A stretch of DNA of 64,000 nt from CAWAPS01 sp963783945 (GCA_963783945.1 CAWAPS010000032.1:434001-498000); one strand, 5' to 3'; shown: positions 43,881-53,517, counted from the stretch's first letter. A program made the numbers and translations. Notes: generated from the sequence alone by a model not told the origin.

Positions 43881-45614
43881 ATGCACCGAGAGATGATCGG
43901 CGACCTGGACGAGCTTCGGGCAAGCGGGCGGCTGACCGGAAAGGTCGGAGCCCAGCCGGTCTGCGTCCTGTGGAGCGACGGCCAGGCCTACGCGATCGAT
44001 GACCGCTGCCCGCACATGGGGTTCCCCCTTCATCGAGGAACGGTCGAGAACGGTTTGTTGACCTGTCACTGGCATCACGCCCGGTTCGATCTGGCTTCGG
44101 GTGGCACGCTGGACCCCTTCGCAGACGACGTGCGGGCCCACCACGTGGAACTCGACGGCAGCAAGGTGTACGTAGCCCTTCGACCCGACGCCGACGCCGC
44201 CGCCCACCATCTGCAGCGTCTCTCCGAAGGTCTGGAACAGGGTCTCACTCTGGTTACGGCCAAAGCGGTCCTGGGCCTGATGGATCAGCTCGGGCCGCAA
44301 GAAGGCCCCAGCGCGGCGCTGCGAGCGGGGATCGATTTCGGGGTACGCAACCGCCAGGCCGGATGGGGTGCGGGCTTGACCGTCCTCACAGCCATGGCCA
44401 ACGTGCTGCCGGTGCTGAAGCCGACCGATCGAGCCCTCGCCCTGGTCCATGGTCTGGCGTTCGTATCTCGTGACACCCGCGGCCGGCCACCCCGGTTCGC
44501 CCTGGCGCCCCTCGGCGCCGGCATCCCCGCGGCGCGACTCGCGTCCTGGTACCGGCGGTTTGTCGACACCCGCAACGGCGACGCGGCCGAGAGGGTCCTC
44601 GCCACCGCGGCTTCCGCCGGACCGGCGTCGCAGCTACCCGGCTTGATGGGAGCGGCCGTCACCGACCACGTGTTCGTCGACGGAGGCCACACCATCGACT
44701 TCACCAACAAGGCGTTCGAGGCCCTCGATCGTCTGGGCTGGAACCAGGCCGCTACCGTCGTCACGACCCTGGCCCACCAAACCGCGGCGGCGTCGAGATC
44801 GGAAGAATCGGGCCAGTGGCGCCACCCGTCCGATCTGGCCGCGCTTCTCAGCCCGATTCAGGCGGAAGGCGCTCCCTCCCCGACCAACGGCGCGGGCAGT
44901 TTCGCCGGTGAAGCCGAAGTCGAGCAACTGGCAGAGATCGTTCTCGGAGACGACCCCGGAGAGATCATCGCCGGGCTGCAGAGCGCAGTGTCGCGAGGTG
45001 CAAGCTATGAGCAGCTGGCCCGAGCCGTCGCCTACGCCGCCGCCCTCCGTCTGGTCCGCTTCCACATCCAGAACGACCACGGAGACTGGGATGTGGTCCA
45101 CCACGCGTTCACTACCGCGAACGCCACGCACCAAGTGATCCGCCGGGACCCCACGCCCGAGTTGACGCGAGGCGTCTACCAGGTGGCGATGAGGGTGTTC
45201 CTCGACCGCTTTCTCAACATTCCCGCCGCTCGCCCCCCGGCCCAGCACCGGCTGGCGGGTGAGCGACCGAACCTGGCCCAGCTCCAGCCGTGCTGGGACC
45301 ACGAGGGGATGGTCGACGAAGCCGGGGCCCTCGTGTACGGGTGGCTGCGCTCTGGCGGCGACCAGGGGACGGTGGTAGAAGAGCTGGGCGCGGCGCTGCT
45401 GGCTGAAGACGCTGAGTTTCACTGGTACCAAACCTATGAAGCCGCGGTGCGCCAGGCATCGGCGTGGCCAGAGGGGTCCGAACCGGCCGCTCTGATCCTC
45501 GCCGGCGTCGCCCGGTTTTTGGCCGCCCACACGCCGACCCGGCGGGAACTGGCCCAGGTGGTCCGCATCGCGACCCGGCTCCGGCGGGGTGACGCCCTGT
45601 ACGAGGAGATTTGA
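43881..45614 (+). CDS. Rieske [2Fe-2S] protein with a large helical C-terminal region
   Basis: A 577-residue protein. Residues about 10-105 form a Rieske domain with both ligand pairs, CPHMGFPLHRG (about 40) and CHWHHARFD (about 61). The remaining 460 or so residues are helix-rich and Ala-rich, with several histidines (IQNDHGDWDVVHHAF, DHEGMVDEAG); I cannot name the domain. It lacks the mononuclear-iron motif of Rieske oxygenases, so the C-terminal part may carry a different active site. ATG chosen because GGGAGG lies 6 bases upstream. Confidence 0.8.
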   Translation: MHREMIGDLDELRASGRLTGKVGAQPVCVLWSDGQAYAIDDRCPHMGFPLHRGTVENGLLTCHWHHARFDLASGGTLDPFADDVRAHHVELDGSKVYVALRPDADAAAHHLQRLSEGLEQGLTLVTAKAVLGLMDQLGPQEGPSAALRAGIDFGVRNRQAGWGAGLTVLTAMANVLPVLKPTDRALALVHGLAFVSRDTRGRPPRFALAPLGAGIPAARLASWYRRFVDTRNGDAAERVLATAASAGPASQLPGLMGAAVTDHVFVDGGHTIDFTNKAFEALDRLGWNQAATVVTTLAHQTAAASRSEESGQWRHPSDLAALLSPIQAEGAPSPTNGAGSFAGEAEVEQLAEIVLGDDPGEIIAGLQSAVSRGASYEQLARAVAYAAALRLVRFHIQNDHGDWDVVHHAFTTANATHQVIRRDPTPELTRGVYQVAMRVFLDRFLNIPAARPPAQHRLAGERPNLAQLQPCWDHEGMVDEAGALVYGWLRSGGDQGTVVEELGAALLAEDAEFHWYQTYEAAVRQASAWPEGSEPAALILAGVARFLAAHTPTRRELAQVVRIATRLRRGDALYEEI

Positions 45615-45638
45615 AGATCATGAATAGATGGTGTGGAT

Positions 45639-45690
45639 TCATAGTTTGTGCACGTAACCCGCCGGGAGGGGTAAAAACGCACAACGGTTG
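45639..45690. repeat. Palindromic intergenic element, copy 2
   Basis: A second copy of the element at 16764. The left part TCATAGTTTGTGC-N3-TAACCCGC is identical outside the N3; the right side has GCACAA and a degraded pairing arm. It lies 25 bp after the Rieske gene and 47 bp before the glutaredoxin-thioredoxin reductase gene. Confidence 0.6.
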
Positions 45691-45736
45691 ACGAACGGAT
45701 CTCCGGCTGGAGCTCGGCGCATCGTAGAGTCGAGCG

Positions 45737-46963
45737 ATGACGACCCCCGCGGACGGCCCGGACCTGACCGTGTACGGCGCCGCCTGGTGCCCCCACTGCA
45801 AGCGAGTGAAGAAGTTCCTGGCCGCCCACCGGGTCCCCTACACAAGCGTCGATATCGACGATCACCCGGAGGTCATCGAGCGGCTGAAGCAGCTGCAGGA
45901 TGGCGGGCAGATCATTCCCACCGTCGTCTACCGGGACGGAACCCACGACGTGAACCCGAGCGACGAGGCCCTGGCCTTCCGGATAGGGCTCGGCCTCAAG
46001 CCTGAGCGATCCGCCTATGACCTGGTCATCGTCGGAGGGGGACCGGCCGGCCTGGCGGCCGCCATATATGCCTCGAGGGAAGGGATCGACGCCATCGTCG
46101 TCGACAGCGGAGCCCTCGGCGGCCAGGCCGGGATCAGCGACCGCATCGACAATTATCCCGGCTTCCCCGAGGGTATCTCCGGCGCCGAGCTGGCCGAGCG
46201 CTTCGTCGCCCAGGCCCAGCGCTACGGCGTAGAGCTGCTCGCAGCGGTAGGGGTCAAGTCGGTAGAGCCGGAGGGTGAGGACCTGGTGACGTCGCTGCCC
46301 TCGGGCCAGGTGCTGACCTCGCACGCCGTCATCGTCGCCTCAGGGTCGACATACCGCCGGCTGGGCGTGCCCGGCGAGGCGAATCTCATCGGGGCGGGCG
46401 TGCATTTCTGCGCCACCTGCGACGGTCCGCTGTACAAGGGGGCCGACGAGGTGGTCGTGGTCGGCGGCGGCAACTCGGCCCTGGAGGAAGGCCTCCACCT
46501 GTCCGAATTCGCCGACCGGGTACGGGTCCTGGCTCGATCCGACCTGACCGCCTCCCCGGTCGTGCAGGAACGGGTGCGATCCGATCCCCAATTCATCATC
46601 CAAACGGGGATGGACATCGTGGAGCTCGAAGGCGATCGCGGCCGCTTCGCCGCTGTCGTGGCCCGGGACCTGCAGAGTGGGGAGATCCACCGCTACCCGG
46701 CCGCGGGCGTCTTCGTGTTCATTGGCCTCCAGCCGAACAGCGCGTTCCTAGGGGACGGCGTGAAACGGGACCGCGCCGGGTTTATCGAAACCAGCGCCAC
46801 CATGGAGACGTCGATGCCCGGCGTGTTCGCCGCCGGCGACGTGCGATCAGGCTCGACCAAGCAACTCGGATCAGCCGTCGGAGACGGGATCGCCGCCCTT
46901 CTCATGATCCGGCGATACCTCGAAGCTCACCACCACAAGGCGGTGGCCCTCGTCGACGCTTGA
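45737..46963 (+). CDS. Glutaredoxin-thioredoxin reductase fusion
   Basis: A 408-residue two-domain redox enzyme. Residues about 8-85 are a glutaredoxin/mycoredoxin with WCPHC; residues about 95-405 are a thioredoxin reductase with FAD motif VIVGGGPAGLAAA, redox pair CATC, NADPH motif VVVGGGNSALEE and the C-terminal GVFAAGDVRSG. The fusion would hand electrons from NADPH to the attached glutaredoxin without a free thioredoxin, a bypass toward mycothiol-mixed disulfides (inference). Soluble, complete. Confidence 0.92.
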   Translation: MTTPADGPDLTVYGAAWCPHCKRVKKFLAAHRVPYTSVDIDDHPEVIERLKQLQDGGQIIPTVVYRDGTHDVNPSDEALAFRIGLGLKPERSAYDLVIVGGGPAGLAAAIYASREGIDAIVVDSGALGGQAGISDRIDNYPGFPEGISGAELAERFVAQAQRYGVELLAAVGVKSVEPEGEDLVTSLPSGQVLTSHAVIVASGSTYRRLGVPGEANLIGAGVHFCATCDGPLYKGADEVVVVGGGNSALEEGLHLSEFADRVRVLARSDLTASPVVQERVRSDPQFIIQTGMDIVELEGDRGRFAAVVARDLQSGEIHRYPAAGVFVFIGLQPNSAFLGDGVKRDRAGFIETSATMETSMPGVFAAGDVRSGSTKQLGSAVGDGIAALLMIRRYLEAHHHKAVALVDA

Positions 46964-47043
46964 GCTCTGAGCACCGTCTGAGCCGGATTTCGAGCTACAT
47001 TCCCCGATCCCAGATGGCTGGGCGATCCGGTGCTCGTCAGAGC
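46964..47043. terminator. Bidirectional hairpin between convergent genes
   Basis: GCTCTGA-GCACCG at 46964 pairs with CGGTGCTCGTCAGAGC ending at 47043, apart from a 3-base bulge. The loop contains a second hairpin, GATCCCAG/CTGGG-C-GATC (47006-47027). It lies between the convergent thioredoxin reductase and LLM genes and overlaps the LLM stop. A plausible shared terminator, without a T-run. Confidence 0.45.
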
Positions 47044-47909
47044 TCGGCCGCGACCGGGACTATCCGTTCGCCGACGAGCTTGATGCCGGTCAGATCGGCC
47101 GCATCCGGAATCGATCCGTGCCAGTGGGTCACACCGAGAGCTGCCGCTTGACGCATGCCGTCGAGCAGTTCGTCCACGTTCTCGCCGGCCGGTCCCGGAT
47201 CCAGGGAACCGATCACGGTCTTCTCTATTTCGTCATAGTTGCGGCCGACCGCTTCACAGTGCCCCCTCAGCACATCGAGCTTGCGCGCCAGCTCCGGGCC
47301 GGGGAACAAATTGCAGGCCTGCGCGTATTGCGCGACCAGCCGCAGGGTCTTTCGCTCACCAGCACCGCCAATGAGGATGGGAGGGTGCGGCCTCGTCAGT
47401 GACTGCGGCGAGTTGAGCGTCCGCTCCAACTGGTAGCGCCTCCCGTGGTAGGAGCTCTCGTCCCCACTCCACATCTGCAGACAGATCTGCAGGGCCTCCT
47501 CCAGCCGTTCGAACCGCTCGGCTGTCGGAGGAAAGAACAGCCCGAGGCCCCGAGCCTCCGGCTCGTTCCAGGCCGCCCCGATACCCAACCAGGCGCGCCC
47601 CTCCGAAAGCACGTCAAGGGTGGTTACCGATTTGGCCAGCAATCCGGGGTCCCGGTAGACCACGGCGGTCACCCACGCCAGCAGCTCGATCCGATCGGTC
47701 CGGCCAGCAAGGTATCCGAGGGTCGTGTAGGCCTCGAGCATGTCCTGCTCGGGCGGACCGAACCCCGTGATCTGCCATACGTGATCCATGACGCTGAGCT
47801 TGCTGAATCCCTGCTCCTCCGCCGCCACCCCTACCCGGGCCAGATCCGAAGCCATCGAGGCCGGCCCTCCCGGCCAGGTGAAGTTGGACACGTGCAAGCC
47901 GATTTTCAT
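47037..47909 (-). CDS. LLM-class (F420-dependent type) oxidoreductase
   Basis: A 290-residue luciferase-like monooxygenase fold protein starting MKIGLHVSNFTWPGG. Seen: LSVMDHVWQ, LLAWVTAVVYRDPGLLAKSVTTLDVLS and GRAWLGIGAAWNEPEA, the usual LLM strand motifs. Most actinobacterial members use F420. The substrate is unknown. Divergent from the NDH-like gene across 211 bp, in which I see only the AGGAGGC ribosome site of that gene. Confidence 0.88.
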   Translation of the reverse strand: MKIGLHVSNFTWPGGPASMASDLARVGVAAEEQGFSKLSVMDHVWQITGFGPPEQDMLEAYTTLGYLAGRTDRIELLAWVTAVVYRDPGLLAKSVTTLDVLSEGRAWLGIGAAWNEPEARGLGLFFPPTAERFERLEEALQICLQMWSGDESSYHGRRYQLERTLNSPQSLTRPHPPILIGGAGERKTLRLVAQYAQACNLFPGPELARKLDVLRGHCEAVGRNYDEIEKTVIGSLDPGPAGENVDELLDGMRQAAALGVTHWHGSIPDAADLTGIKLVGERIVPVAAEL

Positions 47910-48120
47910 GTCACCTTCCCATTCCCGAGCGATTGATGGCTACCGTAACCGCCGCTCACCACCTCGATCAAAAGCCCAGAGCCGGCAATTTCGCCTCCCC
48001 TGATCTTCGCAGCCCGGTCCCCAGCCCGCGCCGGAAATGGGCATCCGGTCTGTTGGCGGTGGGCCCACAAGTAGCCTTCGAAGTAGGAACCACACGCCCG
48101 ACCAGGAGGCAGCCGACGCC

Positions 48121-49503
48121 ATGAGCATGGACAGGGCAACTCACCGCCAGCAGGCCCGCGGTGGCGTGCTGGTTGTAGGCGGCGGCTTCGGAGGTGCGTC
48201 GGTGGCCCGATTGCTCGATCGGCGGGGAGCCACCATCGTCAACGGCCAGAACTCGATGCTGTTCACCCCGATGCTTCCGGAGGTCGCGGGCGGAGTTGTG
48301 GAAATGCGCAACGCCATGACCCCTCTGGCCATGATGTGCCCCCACGCCGAGGTGATCGCGGGCCGGGTCACTGACATCGACCTTGAAGCCCAGGCCGCAG
48401 ACGTCGACACGGACGGCGGTCCACACCTCACGATCACCTACGACCATGTGGTGATCGGTGTGGGCGCGGTGCCGCGGACCTTTCCCATTCCCGGGCTCGA
48501 GGAGCACGCCATCGGCTGCACCACCGTGCTCGACGCGCTGTATCTTCGGAATCAGCTGCTACGACTCCTCGCCGCGGCGGCGATTGAACCTGACCCCGAC
48601 CGCCGGCGCCGGCACCTCACGTTCGTATTCGTCGGAGGCGGCTACGCCGGCGTGGAGGCCCTCGCCGAGCTCCGCCATCTCGCCGAGGATGCCCTGCGCT
48701 ATCACCCGGCTCTCCTCGGAGTGCCGCAGCGGTGGGTTCTGGTGGATGCCGCGCCCAAGATCCTCGCTGATATCCCGTCGGACCTTGGGCAGTACGTCAG
48801 CGACCTGCTCCAGCAGCGCGGCGTCGACCTGCGCCTCGGCACCCGGCTGGAAAAGGTCGTTAACGGCAGGGTCACGCTGAGCGACGGGGCAGAGTTCGAC
48901 ACCGGGTTGCTCGTGTGGACCGCGGGAGTCAAGGCTGATCCGATCGTCGCCCACTTCGGGCTTCCGCTCGACGAACGGGGCCGGGTTCGTGTGGGGCCCA
49001 CGCTCCAGGTCGAAGGCCACCAGAATGTCTGGGCCCTTGGCGACTGCTCGGCGGTGCCGAACGCCGCCACTCCTGGGCAAACGGACCCCCCGACCAGCCA
49101 GCACGCCATGCGGCAGGCCCGCCGGTTGGCCGCCAACCTGAAGGCCGTCCGGGCCGGGCAGCGCCTCAAGCCATATCGATTCCGGTCGCTCGGCCAGGTC
49201 GCCACCCTGGGCCGCAAGGAAGGCATCGCCGATCTCAGAGGGGTGCGCCTGAGCGGCTTGCCCGGCTGGATTGCGGCGCGGGGCGTCCACCTCATTCAGG
49301 TGCCCGGGGCCTCCCGCCGGCTCGGTGTAGTCAGCGACTGGCTGCTTTCCCTTCTCTTTCCCGGCAATATCGTCACCTTCGCCGGGCTGGTTGATCCCCC
49401 ATCGATCGTGTCCGGCCCGGACCGGCCCCTCTTGGACGCCCCCCGCCTCTCACCCACCCGAAGGGAGGCCCCGACAGCCCGGCCCGGCGGGGACGACGCC
49501 TGA
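48121..49503 (+). CDS. Type II NADH dehydrogenase-like FAD protein
   Basis: A 460-residue pyridine nucleotide-disulfide family protein. Seen: FAD motif GVLVVGGGFGGASVA, the TYDHVVIGVGAVPR segment, the NADH-binding FVFVGGGYAGVEAL and the C-terminal NVWALGDCSAVPN. An aromatic/hydrophobic C-terminal helix (LLSLLFPGNIVTF) could anchor it to the membrane like NDH-2. No quinone specificity can be read. AGGAGGC lies upstream of the ATG. Confidence 0.85.
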   Translation: MSMDRATHRQQARGGVLVVGGGFGGASVARLLDRRGATIVNGQNSMLFTPMLPEVAGGVVEMRNAMTPLAMMCPHAEVIAGRVTDIDLEAQAADVDTDGGPHLTITYDHVVIGVGAVPRTFPIPGLEEHAIGCTTVLDALYLRNQLLRLLAAAAIEPDPDRRRRHLTFVFVGGGYAGVEALAELRHLAEDALRYHPALLGVPQRWVLVDAAPKILADIPSDLGQYVSDLLQQRGVDLRLGTRLEKVVNGRVTLSDGAEFDTGLLVWTAGVKADPIVAHFGLPLDERGRVRVGPTLQVEGHQNVWALGDCSAVPNAATPGQTDPPTSQHAMRQARRLAANLKAVRAGQRLKPYRFRSLGQVATLGRKEGIADLRGVRLSGLPGWIAARGVHLIQVPGASRRLGVVSDWLLSLLFPGNIVTFAGLVDPPSIVSGPDRPLLDAPRLSPTRREAPTARPGGDDA

Positions 49504-49516
49504 ACGGCGTCCGGCG

Positions 49517-51439
49517 CTAGCCGGTCCGTCCCTCTCGGGCTTCTTTTTCATCCGCTCGGATCAGATGCATCACGGCGTTGACCTGGGCCAGATGGGAGAA
49601 CGCCTGCGGGAAGTTACCGAGGTGCTGCCCGTTGTGGGGGTCTATTTCCTCTGCGTACAGCTGAAGGTCGCTGGCAAAGGAGAGCAGCTTGCCGCACAGG
49701 GCCCGGGCCCGCGAGACCTCCCCGATCTCGGTAAGCGCCGAGACCAACCAGAAGGAGCAGATGGTGAACGTCCCCTCTTCCCCGCTGAAACCGTCGTCGG
49801 TCTCCTCCACGCGGTAACGAAGGACCAGTTCGTCCTCGGTCAGCTCATCGGCGATCGCCAACACCGTCGCCCGCACCCGCGGATCCTCGGGGGGCAGAAA
49901 CCGCAACAAGGGAATCAGCAGCAGCGAGGCGTCCAGGGCCGTGGTGTCATAGTGCTGGCAGAACACGCCCCGATCATCGACGGCCCGGGCACAGATGTCG
50001 GCGTGTATCTCGTCGGCCGCCTTGCGCCATCGAACCGCGTTTGCCTCGTCGGATCGCAGCGCGGCCAACTTGGCGCCACGGTCCGCCGCTACCCAGCACA
50101 GCACTTTGGAGCTGGTGAAATGACGAGCCGGTCCCCGCACTTCCCAGATGCCCTGATCAGGTTCCTGCCAGTGAGCTATGGCGGCCTCGACCTGCCGCTC
50201 GAGCATCGGCCAACGGCGCTCGTCGAGTCCATCGCGAGAACGAGTGTGAAGATAGACAGAGTCCAGAAGCACGCCCCACACGTCATGCTGTCGCTGATTC
50301 CAGGCACCGTTGCCGATGCGAACCGGCCGAGCGCCTTCATAGCCAGACAGGTGGTCAAGCGTCTCCTCGGTTAGCTCCCGTTCCCCTCCGATCCCATACA
50401 TGATCTGAAGATCTGATGCATCTTCGGCCAGGTCGGAGATGAAATAAAAGAAGTCGTTGGCTTCCCGGTCGAACCCCAGTGTGTACAGACCCCACAGCAT
50501 GAAGGTCGAATCGCGCAACCAGCTGTAGCGGTAATCGTAATTGCGCTCCCCGCCCGGGGTCTCCGGTAAGGACGAAGTCGCCGCCGCCAACAGCGCTCCA
50601 GTGGGCGCGTAGATGAGTCCCTTGAGCGTCAGGGCGGAGCGCTGGAGGTAAGTGCGCCACGGATGGTCCGGGAATTGGCCTCGCCCCAACCACTCGTGCC
50701 AGAAATCGGCCGTTCCGGCCAGCCGCTCGTGGGCTTCGGCGAAGGTGGTCGGAGGCGAACCGTCACCCCATGAAAGGGCGCAGAAGACCTGGTCTCCAGC
50801 CCGCAACCGGCGACGGGCGATCGCTCGCGGGCCCTCGAACCCGAGATTCAAGTCGGTGGTAATCCGGATGACCGGCGAGTCGTCGCCCACCGCGACTTCC
50901 GCTTGGCCGTATCCGTCGCCGGTGTGGTGCCACAATCCCCGCCGGCGCCCGTAGTCAAACGCCGGTTCGCATTCCAGGAGAAAATCGATCGACCCGTTGA
51001 AACATCGCACCGTGCGCAGGAGCACCCGCTCCGCAGAATGATCGGTCGGCACCCTGCGATGGGTTTCTGACCGGTGGGCATCGTGACGCCAGGGACCGAC
51101 GAGAAGGACGTCCCGGACCACGGCCCAGCCCGTCGGCGTATCCCAGGTCGTCTCGAGCACCATTGTCCCCGGTAGATAACGGCGCCCGGCGGGCACGGTG
51201 ACGTCCGCCGGGCCCACGCGGAATCGCCCGGCATCCCTGTCCAGAATTGCGGCAAAAACACTGGCCGCGTCCATCCTGGGCAGGCACAGCCATTCCACGT
51301 TTCCGCTGGGAGCGATGAGGGCAGACACTTCGCAGTCGGAGATGAAGCCATAGTCGGCTATTGGTGGAAAGGAGCTCCCGCCAACGGTCGAGTGCGACAG
51401 TCGAGAGGTCTCGATCGCCTGGTCAAGAGTCGAATCCAC
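49517..51439 (-). CDS. Glycoside hydrolase family 15 (glucoamylase/trehalase-like)
   Basis: A 640-residue GH15 enzyme: an N-terminal beta-sandwich (YGFISDCEVSALIAPSGNVEWLC) followed by the (alpha/alpha)6 barrel with NYDYRYSWLRDSTFMLW and the late FTICSFWLVSAL. No signal peptide, so cytoplasmic. Actinobacterial relatives hydrolyse trehalose or maltooligosaccharides; which applies is not decided. GTG start. Its stop lies 13 bp beyond the stop of the convergent NDH-like gene. Confidence 0.9.
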   Translation of the reverse strand: MDSTLDQAIETSRLSHSTVGGSSFPPIADYGFISDCEVSALIAPSGNVEWLCLPRMDAASVFAAILDRDAGRFRVGPADVTVPAGRRYLPGTMVLETTWDTPTGWAVVRDVLLVGPWRHDAHRSETHRRVPTDHSAERVLLRTVRCFNGSIDFLLECEPAFDYGRRRGLWHHTGDGYGQAEVAVGDDSPVIRITTDLNLGFEGPRAIARRRLRAGDQVFCALSWGDGSPPTTFAEAHERLAGTADFWHEWLGRGQFPDHPWRTYLQRSALTLKGLIYAPTGALLAAATSSLPETPGGERNYDYRYSWLRDSTFMLWGLYTLGFDREANDFFYFISDLAEDASDLQIMYGIGGERELTEETLDHLSGYEGARPVRIGNGAWNQRQHDVWGVLLDSVYLHTRSRDGLDERRWPMLERQVEAAIAHWQEPDQGIWEVRGPARHFTSSKVLCWVAADRGAKLAALRSDEANAVRWRKAADEIHADICARAVDDRGVFCQHYDTTALDASLLLIPLLRFLPPEDPRVRATVLAIADELTEDELVLRYRVEETDDGFSGEEGTFTICSFWLVSALTEIGEVSRARALCGKLLSFASDLQLYAEEIDPHNGQHLGNFPQAFSHLAQVNAVMHLIRADEKEAREGRTG

Positions 51440-51860
51440 GGGGGCAACCCTACAGGGGGATGTCGGGAGGTCTGGCTAGCCACCATGGACGGGAGGCGAG
51501 GCCCCGGTAGCGATCAGGCGACCTTTAGGTGAACAGTCGGCGAACCCCGCCGGCCCCGAGCCCGGTTCAGCTACCCCCGGTTTCGAATGGTCGCGGCGGC
51601 GGTCGGCTGGCGGCCCAGGCGTCCGTGCCGGCCGAGTCGGCCGCTGCCATATGCCGCGATACCCGCTCATATCCGTTTTGCGCCATACCCCCTGAGGTTC
51701 TACGCGGGATTTCAGGCGCGGTTGAGGATTTCCTTAACGGGGGATCAGCAACCGTTCCGACCCTAGAACCATGGATGGTCCCCGTGACTCTGAAACGTTC
51801 GCCGGGCCGGCCGCCTGCTCGGAGGATTCGACAATGACTGAACGTGACCGGTGACCGCGT
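51440..51860. other. 421-bp gap without a recognised gene
   Basis: Holds the likely promoter of the GH15 gene and the leader of the 75-residue frame. Open frames here have no ribosome site or family signal. I tried riboswitch and tRNA patterns by eye and saw none. Confidence 0.5.
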
Positions 51861-52088
51861 ATGCCTAGGTTCCGCAAGACCCCAAAACGCTCGAGCTTCG
51901 ACGACGCCGACCTGAAAGCCGAACGCGACGCCACCCGGATCCTGTTCGCCCACCGCAACCGGCTCACCGACGGCGAGGTCATCGACGCCACCGGGGTCGA
52001 CTGGGAGGGGCTGGCCCGGGCCCGTCAGGTCGTCTCCTACGCCTTGGATGTTGCCACGGACGGCACGAGGATGCTGAGCGACGTCTGA
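51861..52088 (+). CDS. Small hypothetical protein
   Basis: A 75-residue protein with a basic N-terminus (MPRFRKTPKRSSFDDADLK) and a helical body (ATRILFAHRNRLTDGEVIDAT). No family recognised, no membrane segment. It ends 21 bp before the LLM gene, in the same direction, which supports it as the first gene of a small unit. No strong ribosome site. Confidence 0.45.
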   Translation: MPRFRKTPKRSSFDDADLKAERDATRILFAHRNRLTDGEVIDATGVDWEGLARARQVVSYALDVATDGTRMLSDV

Positions 52089-52109
52089 CAGTCCTGCAAG
52101 GCTGGCTCG

Positions 52110-52892
52110 GTGCGCACCGACGTCTTGCTGGACACGTTTGGGTCAGACTGGCGGGAGATACTCGAGGGCGCTCGGCTGGCCGAGAGAATTGGCCTGGACG
52201 GCCTGTGGCTCAATGACCATCTGGCCGGGTCGGTCCAAGGTGCCTCGGACGTGATGGAATGCTGGACTGCTCTATCGGCGCTGGCCTCGACCGTGCCGCG
52301 GATCGCGTTGGGACCACTGGTGCTGAACGTGGTCAACCGGGATCCGGGGGTGCTGGCGGTCATGGCCGCCACTCTGCAGCAGGTCAGCGCCGGCCGGCTC
52401 TTGTTGGGGCTGGGCGCAGGCGCTCGGGCCGGAACGCCCTACGCGCTCGAGCAGGAAGCGCTGGGACGTCAGGTACCAGCCGATGGACAGCGGCGCCTCC
52501 ATGTCGAGCACACCATTGCCATGCTCCGGCGGGTCTGGTCCGGCGCGGTGCATCCGGCGGCCGGATTTCTGCAACCCGAGCCGATCCCACCCATCCTGGT
52601 GGCCGGGTTGGGGCCGAAGATGGCTGAGCTGGCAGGTCGCGTCGGCGACGGCATCTGCGTGCCGGTGGGATCGACGATGGCCGGGTTGGTCGCGATCGCC
52701 CGCCGGGCCCACGCGCAATCGGGCCGGGCTCCTCAAGACCTCCTGGTCGCGGCTACTCTGCCGTCGGTGCCCGAGCAGACGCTACAGCTGCGGGGGCTAG
52801 ACATCGACCGGCTGATCGTCTACCTGGCCCGTCCGTTCGACGAGAACGTGCTCCGGCTGGGGCAGATCCTCCACAACTGGAACGGCGAGTGA
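52110..52892 (+). CDS. LLM-class oxidoreductase
   Basis: A 260-residue luciferase-like protein. Seen: ARLAERIGLDGLWLNDHL, IALGPLVLNVVNRDPGVLAVMAATL split by the usual turn, and GRLLLGLGAGARAGTP. It is shorter than most LLM enzymes (about 300), mainly in the C-terminal region. GTG start. The flavin reductase-like gene follows 67 bp downstream, and the two could be partners in an FMN- or F420-using system (inference). Confidence 0.85.
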   Translation: MRTDVLLDTFGSDWREILEGARLAERIGLDGLWLNDHLAGSVQGASDVMECWTALSALASTVPRIALGPLVLNVVNRDPGVLAVMAATLQQVSAGRLLLGLGAGARAGTPYALEQEALGRQVPADGQRRLHVEHTIAMLRRVWSGAVHPAAGFLQPEPIPPILVAGLGPKMAELAGRVGDGICVPVGSTMAGLVAIARRAHAQSGRAPQDLLVAATLPSVPEQTLQLRGLDIDRLIVYLARPFDENVLRLGQILHNWNGE

Positions 52893-52959
52893 ATCACCCG
52901 CCTGCTCTCTGCCGGTCGAGATTGTTTCTTGCCGGCCCCAAACTGGGCATGCTCTTCAC

Positions 52960-53466
52960 ATGAGCGAGTTGACCGGCAAGGACGAGGAAGCATACGACTG
53001 CCTCGTCTCGCACCTGGATCCCCCGATGTTCGTCGTCACCGTGGCATCTGAGCAGGATCGCGCCGGCTGCCTGGTGGGCTTCGCCACGCAGTGCAGCCTC
53101 CATCCGCCGCGTTGGTACGTCGGCATATCCAAGCTCAACTACACGTTCCACGTTGCCGTGACCGCAAGCGTGGTCGTGGTGCACGCTCTCGGGGCTGCCA
53201 ACACCGAGCTGGCCAGGCTGTTCGGTGAGCAGACCGGTGATGACATCGACAAGTTCGGCCGTTGCCGGTGGGGGCCGGGGCCCGACGGCCGCACCCCCGT
53301 GCTCGTCGACTGTCCGAGATGGTTCGCGGGTGCGGTGGTCGATCGCGTCGACCCGGGCGATCATCTTGGACTGGTGCTCGCGCCCTTTGTCGCCGAGTGT
53401 CACGACCAGGGGCCGCAACTCGGCGTGCAGGCGCTGTCCGACCTCACTCCCGGCCACCCCGCCTGA
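52960..53466 (+). CDS. Flavin reductase-like FMN-binding protein
   Basis: A 168-residue split-barrel protein of the flavin reductase-like family. Seen: PPMFVVTVASEQDRAGCLVGF, RWYVGISKLNYTFHVAV, and the central LARLFGEQTGDDIDKF. Such proteins reduce flavins with NAD(P)H or act directly on small substrates. It follows an LLM oxidoreductase, a common two-component pairing. Confidence 0.85.
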   Translation: MSELTGKDEEAYDCLVSHLDPPMFVVTVASEQDRAGCLVGFATQCSLHPPRWYVGISKLNYTFHVAVTASVVVVHALGAANTELARLFGEQTGDDIDKFGRCRWGPGPDGRTPVLVDCPRWFAGAVVDRVDPGDHLGLVLAPFVAECHDQGPQLGVQALSDLTPGHPA

Positions 53467-53517
53467 CAGAGCAAACCCGCGCCGGCATCGCCAGGCCCGG
53501 GGTCCTACCCAGCGAAA

